Source: Bog-756 sp963830165 (GTDB lineage Bacteria; Actinomycetota; Acidimicrobiia; Acidimicrobiales; RAAP-2). From it: a DNA stretch of 64,000 nt. The DNA lies in assembly GCA_963830165.1 (NCBI GenBank), contig CAWHKZ010000004.1, forward strand, positions 62,001-126,000. Reading direction: 5' to 3'. The notes under the pieces were generated by a model. It was not told the DNA's origin and made no database searches. It was given only the letters and a program-made list of their open reading frames with translations. Numbering within the stretch: the stretch's first letter is position 1; every line of letters starts with the position of its first letter. The position numbers and the translations under genes are program-made. Shown piece after piece: positions 1-8,486 of the stretch.

Positions 1-2167
1 AGCTCCTGACATCGATGAAGTCGAACTCCTCCAGGCCTCGGTCGCTCATGTCGTTGCCGTTCATGAAGATGACGGTGCGGAGTCCCTGCAGCCCGCGGTA
101 CCGGTCGTCGTTGGAGTAGATCGTCGTGTTGAACTGGTCGTGCGAACGGACCGTCGCCAACAACAGCCGGCCCGGACCCGGATCCACGTCGTCGGGCAGG
201 GGTGCCGAAGAGAACTCGGCACGGTTCGACGGCGTCTCGAAGATGCGCTGCCGCGCCGGCTGCGCGATGCGGAAGCCGTGGGGATGCCGGGCGCGACGGT
301 TGAAGTCCTCGAATCCGTCCAGGACGAGGGACATGGTGTCGCGGATGCGGTCGTAGTCGTCGGCGTAGCCCTCCCAGGGACTGGCACTGTCGGGCAACGT
401 CGCCCGGGCCATGCCGGCGAGGATGGCGCACTCGGAGCGCAGGTGGGGCGAGACAGGATCCTTCATCCCGCGGGAGATGTGCACCATGGACATGGCGTCC
501 TCGACGGTGACTCCCTGCTCGCCGCCCGCCTGACGGTCCCGCTCCGTCCGGCCCAGGCACGGGAGGATGAGGGCACGCTTGCCGTGGACGATATGGCTGC
601 GGTTGAGTTTCGTGCTGACCTGCACGGTCAGCTCGCAGTTGCGGAGCGCCTCGAAGGTGAAGGCGCTGTCGGGGCAGGCCAGGGCGAAATTCCCACCCAT
701 CGACACGAAGACCTTGACGTCGCCGCGGTGCATCGCCTCGACCGCGGGGGCGACACTCATGCCCTGCTCCCGAGGGGGTTCGAAACCGCACACGTGTCCC
801 AACCGGTCGAGGAACTTCTTGCTGGGACGGTGGTCGATGCCGCACGTGCGGTTGCCCTGCACGTTGCTGTGGCCTCGGATCGGGCAGGGACCGGCACCCT
901 CCCGGCCGATGTTGCCCCGCAGCAGCAGCAGATTGACGATCTCCCGCACCGTGTCGACGCCGTGCTCGTGCTGGGCGATGCCGAGACACCAGGCGATGAT
1001 CACCCGATCGGATGCGAGGTACGAGCCCGCCAGCTTGCGGATCTCGGGCTCCGAGATGCCGGACCCGGCGACCAGATCGGGCCACGGGGTGGCAGAAACC
1101 GCGGCGCGGTACTCCTCGAAGCCGTGCGTGTACAGCTCGATGAACTCCTGGTCGAGGACGCTGGGATCCTCGTCTGCGGCCTCGAGGACGGCCTTGGCGA
1201 CACCGCGCAGGAGCGCCATGTCGCCGCCGATCCGCACCTGCATGTTCATGGTCCCGATCCGGGTCGGCCGGAGGGTCGCCATGCTGAGGAACTCGTGGGG
1301 AACGATCGTCCGCCTCGAGGCCGCCTCGATCAACGGATTGATGTGCACGATCTCCGCCCTCCGCCGATCGGCTTCGGCGAGCCAGGTCAGCATCCTCGGC
1401 GCATTGGTGGCGGCATTGTCCCCCATGACCCAGATGGCGTCGGCGTCCCGCCAGTCGTGTAGATCCACCGTGCCCTTGCCCGTGCCGAGCGAGGCGGTCA
1501 TCGCCCTTCCGCTGGCCTCGTGGCACATGTTCGAGCAGTCCGGCAGGTTGTTCGTGCCGAACTCGCGCACCCACAGCTGGTAGAGGAACGTCGCCTCGTT
1601 GCTGAGTCGACCCGACGTGTAGAAGGCCGCTTGGTTCGGGCTGTCCAGCCTCCGCAGCGTGTCGCCGACCAGTTCGAAGGCCTCCTCCCAGGAGATCGGC
1701 TCGTACTTGTCACGTGCCGCGTTGTAGACCAGGGGCTCGGCGAGCCGGCCGGCCGCCTCGAGTTCGTAGTCGTTCCAGTCAGCCAGTTCGAGGACGGTAT
1801 GGGCCGCGAAGAACGTGCTGTCCGCCTTGGCCGGAGCCATCTCCCACGTCGTGTGCTTGACGCCGTTCTCGCAGAGGTCGAGTTTGAGGCCGTCGGGATC
1901 GTCGGGCCACGCGCAGCCGGGACAGTCGAATCCCCCGTCCTCCTGGTTCATGACGAAGATGGCCCGGAAGCCGTCCAGTGGCTCTCCCGCACGTTCCAGC
2001 ACTTTGCCCACGCTCTTCGCCGCCCCCCAGCCGGCAGCCGGGTGGTGGTACTCGTGGCGGGTGAAGTTGCCGCTGGGGTTCGGGCCCCGACCGAGCGCAG
2101 CCCGGTCGGGCACGCCCCCCATCATCAACTGATCGGCGCCCCGTCTCTCGGTCGAGTCCGGTGTCAC
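1..2167 (-). CDS. FdhF/YdeP-type molybdopterin oxidoreductase (3' end outside window)
   Basis: Reading leftward from a GTG at 2167, the frame stays open to the window edge (722 codons), so only the C-terminus is missing. AAAGGA lies 6-11 bases before the GTG. Near residue 85 is a CPGCAWP motif, typical of the YdeP/FdhF alpha-like family, and further on DCSNMCHEASG, the region that holds the molybdenum-ligand Cys/Sec in formate dehydrogenases; here it is Cys, with no in-frame TGA. Family knowledge: bis-MGD enzymes of about 750 residues, with YdeP linked to acid resistance in E. coli; most substrates are unknown. No partner subunit or cofactor gene is visible. The family call is firm, the substrate is not. 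Confidence 0.9.
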   Translation of the reverse strand, partial: MTPDSTERRGADQLMMGGVPDRAALGRGPNPSGNFTRHEYHHPAAGWGAAKSVGKVLERAGEPLDGFRAIFVMNQEDGGFDCPGCAWPDDPDGLKLDLCENGVKHTTWEMAPAKADSTFFAAHTVLELADWNDYELEAAGRLAEPLVYNAARDKYEPISWEEAFELVGDTLRRLDSPNQAAFYTSGRLSNEATFLYQLWVREFGTNNLPDCSNMCHEASGRAMTASLGTGKGTVDLHDWRDADAIWVMGDNAATNAPRMLTWLAEADRRRAEIVHINPLIEAASRRTIVPHEFLSMATLRPTRIGTMNMQVRIGGDMALLRGVAKAVLEAADEDPSVLDQEFIELYTHGFEEYRAAVSATPWPDLVAGSGISEPEIRKLAGSYLASDRVIIAWCLGIAQHEHGVDTVREIVNLLLLRGNIGREGAGPCPIRGHSNVQGNRTCGIDHRPSKKFLDRLGHVCGFEPPREQGMSVAPAVEAMHRGDVKVFVSMGGNFALACPDSAFTFEALRNCELTVQVSTKLNRSHIVHGKRALILPCLGRTERDRQAGGEQGVTVEDAMSMVHISRGMKDPVSPHLRSECAILAGMARATLPDSASPWEGYADDYDRIRDTMSLVLDGFEDFNRRARHPHGFRIAQPARQRIFETPSNRAEFSSAPLPDDVDPGPGRLLLATVRSHDQFNTTIYSNDDRYRGLQGLRTVIFMNGNDMSDRGLEEFDFIDVRS

Positions 2168-2683
2168 GGGCGTTCCTTTCGTCGAGCCGGTCGGTCGGTC
2201 GCCCGCGTGGGACTGGGCCATCGCGTGCCGGTCGATCGGCGGCGGATTCGGTCATGTGGTGGGAGGGCCTCGCGGAGCACGGGCACGGCACGGGGGGCGC
2301 GCCGGCGGCGGGGCCGGCAGGATCCGGCCGTGGTCCGCTCCGGGCCCGGGTGGTTGTCAGCTGTGGTGCCCCCGTCGACCGGGTGGCCGCCGCGCCGTTG
2401 GACCGCCATAGTCCCTCCAAGCGACCGGGTTCCGCGGCGCCGGGGGGTTCGCCCCCTGGCACCGTGTCAGGCCGATCTCGCCATCACACCGGTCGACGGC
2501 AGGCGCCGATGCCGTCATCGACGCGACGCACCGGGTACTCCGCAGCGAACCACGGGGCATCCCGGCCGCTTTCCGGTGGCCCTGCTCTCCACGGAGAGTC
2601 TCCCGTCGGCCACGACGGCCCGGCATCACGTGAATCCCATGACTGCCGATGCCCGGGCATCGGCCGCGGGTGTCGATCCCCGG
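2168..2683. other. Intergenic region without a recognisable gene
   Basis: These 516 bases lie between the start of the oxidoreductase and the end of the aquaporin gene, both on the minus strand. Open frames exist on both strands, but their compositions are Arg/Pro/Gly-rich as expected of non-coding high-GC DNA, and none matches a family I recognise. It should hold the oxidoreductase promoter, which I cannot pinpoint. Confidence 0.5.
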
Positions 2684-3502
2684 TCAGGACTTACCCGCCT
2701 CGTACGTCTCGGTGAAGATGTCGCCCTGGGCCGCGGACGACCCTGATCTGCCACCTCCCGGACCACGCAGCACGAAGGCGACGACCACGGCGAGTACCGC
2801 TCCGGCGACGGGTCCGGCGATGTAGACCCAGTAGCCGGTGAACGTCCCGCTGACGAGGTCGGGTCCGAACGTACGGGCCGGGTTCATCGAGGCACCCGAG
2901 ATGGGGCTGCCCCACAGTCCGGCCAGAGCGATGTATCCCCCGACGCCCAAGGCACCGAAGAGACCGATGTTCTGGGCGCCTGACGCCGTGCCCAGGATCA
3001 CACTGACCAGGCCCACCGTCAGGATCAGCTCCATCCAGAACGCCGAGATGTCGGAGTAGCCGTGCGCCGGGTAGTTCGACCCGTACATGGACGAGACGTG
3101 GACGACCGAGCGCAGGAAGAGGGCGGCGAGCGTGGCCCCGACGAGCTGCACGACGATGTAGCCCGGTACCCGCCGCCAGGGGAAGTCCCGGCGCAGGGCG
3201 AAGGCGATGCTGACGACCGGGTTCAGATGGGCACCGGAGACCCTGCCCATGAACAGGATGACGGCCAGCACGGTCAGCGCCGGCGCCACCACGGCGGCGG
3301 TGCGGCTGATCGCGCCCGGGAAGGCGTGCCCCATCATCCCCCCGCCGGCGGCCGCCAGCACCAGGAAGAACGTGCCCAGGAGTTCGGAGAAGAGCCGACG
3401 CCACTCCTGTCGTGGATCGTTGAAGTCGCTGATCCGGTCGATGATGTTCTGCTCGTAGCGGGCGATCGGTCCGAGCGTCGGTAGTTCCTGCGTCGCTGTC
3501 AT
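2684..3502 (-). CDS. MIP-family aquaporin/glyceroporin
   Basis: This is a 272-residue integral membrane channel of the major intrinsic protein family, which passes water, glycerol or other small neutral solutes. Six hydrophobic segments and two half-helix loops are visible. The first loop reads SGAHLNPVVS (NPV at about residues 94-96 instead of the canonical NPA) and the second SGASMNPAR (207-210), which includes the selectivity-filter arginine. The N-terminal ~35 residues are polar and cytosolic. GGAAGGTG lies about 10 bases before the ATG. No glycerol kinase gene adjoins it, so the solute cannot be inferred from context. The family assignment is secure. Confidence 0.93.
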   Translation of the reverse strand: MTATQELPTLGPIARYEQNIIDRISDFNDPRQEWRRLFSELLGTFFLVLAAAGGGMMGHAFPGAISRTAAVVAPALTVLAVILFMGRVSGAHLNPVVSIAFALRRDFPWRRVPGYIVVQLVGATLAALFLRSVVHVSSMYGSNYPAHGYSDISAFWMELILTVGLVSVILGTASGAQNIGLFGALGVGGYIALAGLWGSPISGASMNPARTFGPDLVSGTFTGYWVYIAGPVAGAVLAVVVAFVLRGPGGGRSGSSAAQGDIFTETYEAGKS

Positions 3503-3747
3503 CGCTGTTCACACCTTCCAGGCGTCGGGGACGTTGCGGGCAGTGCCGAGTTGCCGAGTCGGAAGACCGGGCAGACGTGTGGGCCACGCCGAGACCGCCG
3601 CGAGCAGTAGTAGCAACGGAACGCGCGGTCCGCAACCAACATGGACGTCATCCGAACGTCGGGCCTGTCCCCGTGACAGGCGATCGACTCCGAGGTCTCA
3701 CGCCTGTCGCGGCGGGGTCATCGCCGCACGGCCGTGCCGTCGCCGCG

Positions 3748-5922
3748 TCAGCCCGACGATGTCGTCGACGCCGGAGTGGTCACCGGCAGCGACACCGGGG
3801 TGGTGGCCTGGGCGGTGGTCGTGGCCGGGGGGATAGCCGCCGGGGCGATCGGGTGGGTGGCCAGGTAGTTGAAGATGTCACCCACCACCGGAGCGGCGGC
3901 CGTGGCGCCGTAGCCGGCCTGGTCGATGACGCAGACCACCACGTACTGGGGGTCGGCCTCGGGCCCGAAACCGATGAACCAGGCCGTGGGCTCCTTGCCG
4001 ATCTCGGTGTCGGCCGTACCGGTCTTGCCGGCCACCCCGCCGGGGAAGGTGCCCAGGCCGGGCACGCCGTAGCCGGTGCCGTGGGGACTCTGGACGACGC
4101 CCTCGAACCCGGTGAGGAGGGCCTGGTAGGTCGAGGGAGGCAGGCTCACGTGCCCTGTGACCTGGGGTGTGAACCGCTTCACGACCTTTCCGTTCGGGGT
4201 GACGATCGCCGCCGCCACCTGGGGGGCGTAACGGGTGCCGCCGTTGGCGAAGGTGGAGTACGCCACCGCCTGCTCGATGGGGGTGATGGCCGTGGCGCCC
4301 TGGCCGAAGGCCATCTCGACGTTGTCACCGGTGTACCAGGTGGTGTTGGGGAACGCCGTGGGAGCCTCGGCGTGCAGCTTCTGGCGCTCGGCCTGGCTGT
4401 CGACCCGCCCCTGGGTCTCGAAGGGCAGGTCGATGCCGGTCAGCTCTCCCAGGCCGTACTGCATGGCCTGATCCTGGATCGGGGTGGGTCCGTACTGGCC
4501 CGTCGACTCGTAGGCGTCCCAGAACTCGGCGCCGAGGTTGTAGAAGAAGTCGTCGTCGGAGACGGTGATGGCGGTGGAGATGTCGATGTCGCCCAGCGCA
4601 CCGTCGCCGGGGGCGTTGGCCAGGGTGCAGGTGGTCGATCCGCCCGAGCAGCCGGGCACGGTGAACGTGCCCCTGTCGTCGTAGAGATCCGTCGGTGACC
4701 ACAGGCCGAGGTCGAGGGCGGCCGTGGCCGTGTTCAGCTTGAAGGTGGAGCCCGGGGTGTACTCGCCCTGGATGGCGTAGTTGTTCTGGGCGCCGCTGGC
4801 GTTGAGGGCGGCGTACTCGGGCGTCGAGATCCCGCCCACCCAGACGCTCGGGTCGTAGGTCGGGTACGAGGACATGGCGTAGACCGCGCCCGTCTGGGGG
4901 TCCATCACCACCACTGCCCCGGTGTCCGCCGGGGGATGGCAGCCCGCGTTGTTGTTGCAGGTGGGGTCGGTGGTCTGGCGCAGGTGCATGATCTGGGTGG
5001 CCAGGGCGTTGTCGGCCACCTGCTGGAGGTTGGTGTCGATGTTGGTGACGACGTCGTCGCCGGGCTCGGCCGCCACCGTCTTCATCACGCCGGCCACCTG
5101 GCCCTGGGGATCCACCTCGAGCTCCTGCTTGCCCGGGGTGCCGTGGAGCTCCGGCTCGTACTGGTACTCGAGCCCCGACTGCCCGAAGGCGTCGCCGGCC
5201 TGGTAGCCCTGGGAGGCCCGCGACTTCAGCTCGGCGCCGTTGATGGTGCCCACATAGCCGAGCACCTGGGCCGCCGGGTACCCACCCTGGGCCGGGCCGG
5301 GCAGCTCCAGCTGGGGGTACGAGCGCTGCGTGGTCTGGACCGAGGACACCCCGGGGAACTCGGAGGGGTGCTCCCTGATGTAGAGGATGTCGGACACCGG
5401 GGCGTCGTCCATGATCGGGGCCGGCTTGTAGATGCTGTACTGCTCGTTGTCGAGGGCGTCCTGCACCTGGGCCGTCGTCTGCCCCACCAGGGCGGCCAGG
5501 TTGCCGACGACCCACGGGTCCTGGGTGGCGGTCACCCGGGACAGGGTGATCTGCTCGGTCACCACGTTGGTCACCAGCGGATTGCCGTTGCGGTCCAGGA
5601 TCAGCCCCCGGGTCGGCTCGATGGCCACGGTGCGGATCTGGTTGGCCACCACGGCATGGGCGGCGGCCGGGGCCTGGAGCACCTGGAGGGCCCACAGCCG
5701 CAGGCCGAGCAGGGCGAAGAGCACCACCACGGAGATCCCCACGATGCGGAGGCGCAGGCCCGGCCGGGACTCGGTGGTGTCGGGGGCGTCCAGCATCGCC
5801 TCCACCGAGAAGCGACTCGCCCGCATCCTCGGCTGACGGGCCTTGGATCTGGCGGGCTTGACCGCTCCGGAGGAGCCGAAGATCCGCTTGTCGCCGAAAG
5901 GATGCCGTAGTGAGCGGCTCAC
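3748..5922 (-). CDS. Class B penicillin-binding protein (PBP2/FtsI-like transpeptidase)
   Basis: A 724-residue transpeptidase that cross-links peptidoglycan stem peptides outside the membrane. A basic tail is followed by one membrane anchor (about 59-80), the PBP dimerisation region (EPTRGLILDRNG near 102), and the penicillin-binding domain with STFK at 392-395 (catalytic Ser392), SDD at 455-457 in the SxN/SxD position, and KTGT at 633-636. The tail after ~700 is Pro/Thr/Ala-rich, a likely wall spacer. The GTG at 5922 has no clear ribosome site; GATACT ends 7 bases before it, compatible with leaderless translation. No rodA, ftsW or mre gene is adjacent, so elongation versus division is undecided. 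Confidence 0.92.
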   Translation of the reverse strand: MSRSLRHPFGDKRIFGSSGAVKPARSKARQPRMRASRFSVEAMLDAPDTTESRPGLRLRIVGISVVVLFALLGLRLWALQVLQAPAAAHAVVANQIRTVAIEPTRGLILDRNGNPLVTNVVTEQITLSRVTATQDPWVVGNLAALVGQTTAQVQDALDNEQYSIYKPAPIMDDAPVSDILYIREHPSEFPGVSSVQTTQRSYPQLELPGPAQGGYPAAQVLGYVGTINGAELKSRASQGYQAGDAFGQSGLEYQYEPELHGTPGKQELEVDPQGQVAGVMKTVAAEPGDDVVTNIDTNLQQVADNALATQIMHLRQTTDPTCNNNAGCHPPADTGAVVVMDPQTGAVYAMSSYPTYDPSVWVGGISTPEYAALNASGAQNNYAIQGEYTPGSTFKLNTATAALDLGLWSPTDLYDDRGTFTVPGCSGGSTTCTLANAPGDGALGDIDISTAITVSDDDFFYNLGAEFWDAYESTGQYGPTPIQDQAMQYGLGELTGIDLPFETQGRVDSQAERQKLHAEAPTAFPNTTWYTGDNVEMAFGQGATAITPIEQAVAYSTFANGGTRYAPQVAAAIVTPNGKVVKRFTPQVTGHVSLPPSTYQALLTGFEGVVQSPHGTGYGVPGLGTFPGGVAGKTGTADTEIGKEPTAWFIGFGPEADPQYVVVCVIDQAGYGATAAAPVVGDIFNYLATHPIAPAAIPPATTTAQATTPVSLPVTTPASTTSSG

Positions 5923-6046
5923 GGCGCCCAGTATCCCAGGTGGCGGGCCCGGTCACCGGTCGACCTTCCGGGCCGACGTTCGCCGCCCCTCAAGGGGCAG
6001 GCCGTAGCTGTCGATGGAGTGACGACGGGCCGGGAGCACGGGACCA

Positions 6047-6070
6047 CGGATCGACGGATCGACGGATCGA
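6047..6070. repeat. Three tandem copies of an 8-bp unit (cggatcga)
   Basis: CGGATCGA occurs three times in perfect tandem in the intergenic region 5923-6213 between the divergently transcribed PBP and glycosyltransferase genes. It could be a slipped-strand microsatellite or clustered binding sites. Nothing else is recognisable in this 291-base gap. Confidence 0.8.
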
Positions 6071-6213
6071 CCGCGCCTTCCGCCAGCCCGCCGAAATTGC
6101 CGAGCGGCTCGAGCGGTGTGAGCCGGCAGGACCGACGACAGGTATGCACGCGTGCAGCACCGAGTGAATCCGAAGGACAGCTCGTTGCGGCCCTCCACAG
6201 GACGGAAGGCGCT

Positions 6214-7617
6214 GTGACACATGTACTCGAACCCCGGGTCGATCTCGGATCGATCGGGCCCGCTACGACACCCGGCATGCACCGCCCCTACGAGGTGCCT
6301 CCACCCTCGGCGCCGCGTTTCTACGTCTCCGTCCGGGTCAAGTTCGCCCTGGCGGTCGCCTTCGCCTGCGCGTGGCTGGGCGTGTCGATCTGGCTCTCGA
6401 TCCCCTGGATCGATGGACTGGCGACGCACATCCCGCTCGCCGCCGCCGTCGTCATCGTCACCCTGTTGGCCTTCCTCCCGGGATTCGTCGTGGCCCTGTT
6501 GTTCGCCTCCCTCGTGATGGACAGGCAACCGTCGTTCAAGGTGGCGTCACCGACGACGGGCGTCACCGTGCTCATCGCCGCCCGCAACGAGGAGGGTGCG
6601 ATCGGTGACACCGTCCACTCGTTGGCGAACCAGGACTACGCGGGCCGATATGCCGTCGTCCTCGTCGACAACGGCTCCACCGACCGGACGATCGCCGTAG
6701 CCCGGGAGGCGGCGGCCGAAGCCGGACTCGACCTCACGATCATCTCCGAAGGTGAGCCCGGCAAGAACCACGCCCTCAATACCGGTCTGGCCCGCGTCAC
6801 CACGGAGTTGGTCGTCACCGTCGATGCCGACACCCTGCTGCAGCGCTCGGCCGTCCGACTGCTCGTCGCCCGGCTCGAGTCGTCGCCGCCCGAGGTCGCT
6901 GCCGTGGCCGGGTGCGTGCTCGTGCGCAACAGCCGGAGCACGTTCTGGAGTCGGCTCCAGACGTGGGACTACTTCCTCGGGATCGCCTCGGTCAAGCGGA
7001 TGCAGGGCCTGTTCCAGACCACGCTCGTCGCCCAGGGGGCGTTCAGTCTCTACCGCGCCTCCTCGCTCCGGGACGCGGGGGGATGGCCCGACGCCATCGG
7101 CGAGGACATCGTCCTCACCTGGAAAATCATGGAGCAGGGCGCCCGCGTCTACTTCGAGCCCCTGGCGGTCGGGTTCACCAGTGTTCCCGAGACCTTCACG
7201 GTCTTCGCCCGCCAGCGGTCGCGCTGGTCCCGGGGGATGATCGAAGGCCTCCGCGCCGTGCCCCCGTGGCGCCAGCAGCACGGCCTGGCCAAGGTGTTCA
7301 CCGGCCTCGACGTGGCCATCCCGTTCCTCGACGCCGCCTACGTGTTCCTCTGGATACCCGGGCTGGTGCTGGCCTGCTTCGGCAAGTTCTGGATCGTGGG
7401 CCCGATGACGATCGCCGTCATCCCCCTCACCCTGGCCGTCTACGCGGTGCTCTACCACTACCAGAACAAGCGGGTGTTCAAGCCACTCGGGCTCCGGGTC
7501 AGGCGGAACCGGCTCTACTTCTTCCTCTTCGTGGTGGTCTACCAGCTGTTCATGTCGACGTTCTCGGTGATCGGCTACGCGCAGGAACTCACCGGGCGGA
7601 ACCGGCGCTGGAAGTGA
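6214..7617 (+). CDS. Membrane family 2 glycosyltransferase (BcsA/IcaA-like)
   Basis: A processive-type GT2 enzyme that probably polymerises or transfers sugars at the inner face of the membrane. Two N-terminal hydrophobic segments precede the GT-A domain, which shows IAARNEEG, the DADT metal motif, GED (catalytic base region) and the QxxRW-type RQRSRW; three membrane segments follow. I chose the GTG at 6214 because GGAAGG ends 4 bases before it; ATG 6277 is the alternative and removes 21 residues. The frame stays open upstream of 6214, but that stretch has no family-like sequence. No partner (PilZ, deacetylase, exporter) adjoins it, so the polymer is unknown. Confidence 0.88.
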   Translation: MTHVLEPRVDLGSIGPATTPGMHRPYEVPPPSAPRFYVSVRVKFALAVAFACAWLGVSIWLSIPWIDGLATHIPLAAAVVIVTLLAFLPGFVVALLFASLVMDRQPSFKVASPTTGVTVLIAARNEEGAIGDTVHSLANQDYAGRYAVVLVDNGSTDRTIAVAREAAAEAGLDLTIISEGEPGKNHALNTGLARVTTELVVTVDADTLLQRSAVRLLVARLESSPPEVAAVAGCVLVRNSRSTFWSRLQTWDYFLGIASVKRMQGLFQTTLVAQGAFSLYRASSLRDAGGWPDAIGEDIVLTWKIMEQGARVYFEPLAVGFTSVPETFTVFARQRSRWSRGMIEGLRAVPPWRQQHGLAKVFTGLDVAIPFLDAAYVFLWIPGLVLACFGKFWIVGPMTIAVIPLTLAVYAVLYHYQNKRVFKPLGLRVRRNRLYFFLFVVVYQLFMSTFSVIGYAQELTGRNRRWK

Positions 7618-7654
7618 GCTGGTCGACCTGTCGGCGAACCGTTGCGTTCCCGTG

Positions 7655-8371
7655 TCAGCGTCCGGCGCTCTGGCCACCGTCGACGTGCAGGACCTCACCG
7701 GTGACGAACGGTGACGATTCCAGGAAGAGGATGCCGTCGACGATGTCTCCCACCTGGCCCACGTGGCCGAGAGGAGGGAGCTGTGTGCCGAGTCCGGCGT
7801 AGCTCTCCACCGGGTGCTCAGGCGTCTGGATGACTCCCGGGGAGACGGCGTTCACCCGGATGCCGCGGGAGGCGTACTCGATGGCCAGCGACCTCGTGGC
7901 CGAGGCGAGGCCACCCTTGGTGAGTGCGGTCAGGACCGAAGGCGCGCTCGAGTTGGCGTAGTCGGCCAGAGTGCTGGTGGTGTTGACGATGTGGCCGCCT
8001 CCCAGCTTCAGCATCTCCACGATGACGCGCTGCGTGAGCGTGAAGAATCCGGTGAGATTGACCCCGACCACGCCGCCATAGTCGTCGGCGGTGTACTCGG
8101 TGAACGGTTTGGAGATGTACACCCCGGCATTGTTGATGAGGGTGTCGATCCGGCCGAAGCGCGCCAGTGCCCCGCTGACGATCCGGTCGGTGGTGTCGGA
8201 GTCCGCTATGTCCCCGACGACGGTGAGGACAGCTGGATCCCCTTCGGGCTCGATCGACCGGGAGGTGGCCACGATCGCCCAGCCCCGCCGCCGGAACTCG
8301 GCGACGAGGCCGGCGCCGATGCCCTGTGAAGCTCCCGTGATGATGACGACCTTGCGGTCTTCCGTGCTCAT
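7655..8371 (-). CDS. Short-chain dehydrogenase/reductase without the usual catalytic Tyr
   Basis: A 238-residue classical-length SDR. It has the NAD(P)-binding TGASQGIG near residue 13, NNAG, and the RVNAVSPG segment. At the active site, where YxxxK is expected, the sequence is TALTK: the lysine is kept but the tyrosine position is threonine. I recall SDR subfamilies in other bacteria with a similar ..LTKGGL stretch, so this may be a property of a divergent group rather than damage. GGGGAGAGG precedes the ATG. It converges with the glycosyltransferase gene, 37 bases away. The substrate is unknown, and activity may be altered. Confidence 0.88.
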   Translation of the reverse strand: MSTEDRKVVIITGASQGIGAGLVAEFRRRGWAIVATSRSIEPEGDPAVLTVVGDIADSDTTDRIVSGALARFGRIDTLINNAGVYISKPFTEYTADDYGGVVGVNLTGFFTLTQRVIVEMLKLGGGHIVNTTSTLADYANSSAPSVLTALTKGGLASATRSLAIEYASRGIRVNAVSPGVIQTPEHPVESYAGLGTQLPPLGHVGQVGDIVDGILFLESSPFVTGEVLHVDGGQSAGR

Positions 8372-8486
8372 GGCCTCTCCCCACTGGTGGACGCCGGATC
8401 ACTGCGGTCTCGGGTGAGTGGCGGCGTGTGGTCGCCCGTCCGGGCGGACGACGATGTCCAGGGCGATCTGCCGGGTGCGCCAGACG

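Noticed and set aside
140..1583. Long plus-strand frames across the first 1.6 kb
   Set aside because: The minus strand encodes the molybdopterin oxidoreductase here with clear motifs; the plus-strand products have none.
1..2167. Selenocysteine in the molybdopterin oxidoreductase
   Set aside because: The ligand region reads DCSNMCHEASG with normal Cys codons and the frame has no internal TGA.
4325..5956. A 543-codon minus-strand frame overlapping the penicillin-binding protein
   Set aside because: It is the out-of-frame shadow of the PBP gene, Arg/Pro/Gly-rich with no family sequence.
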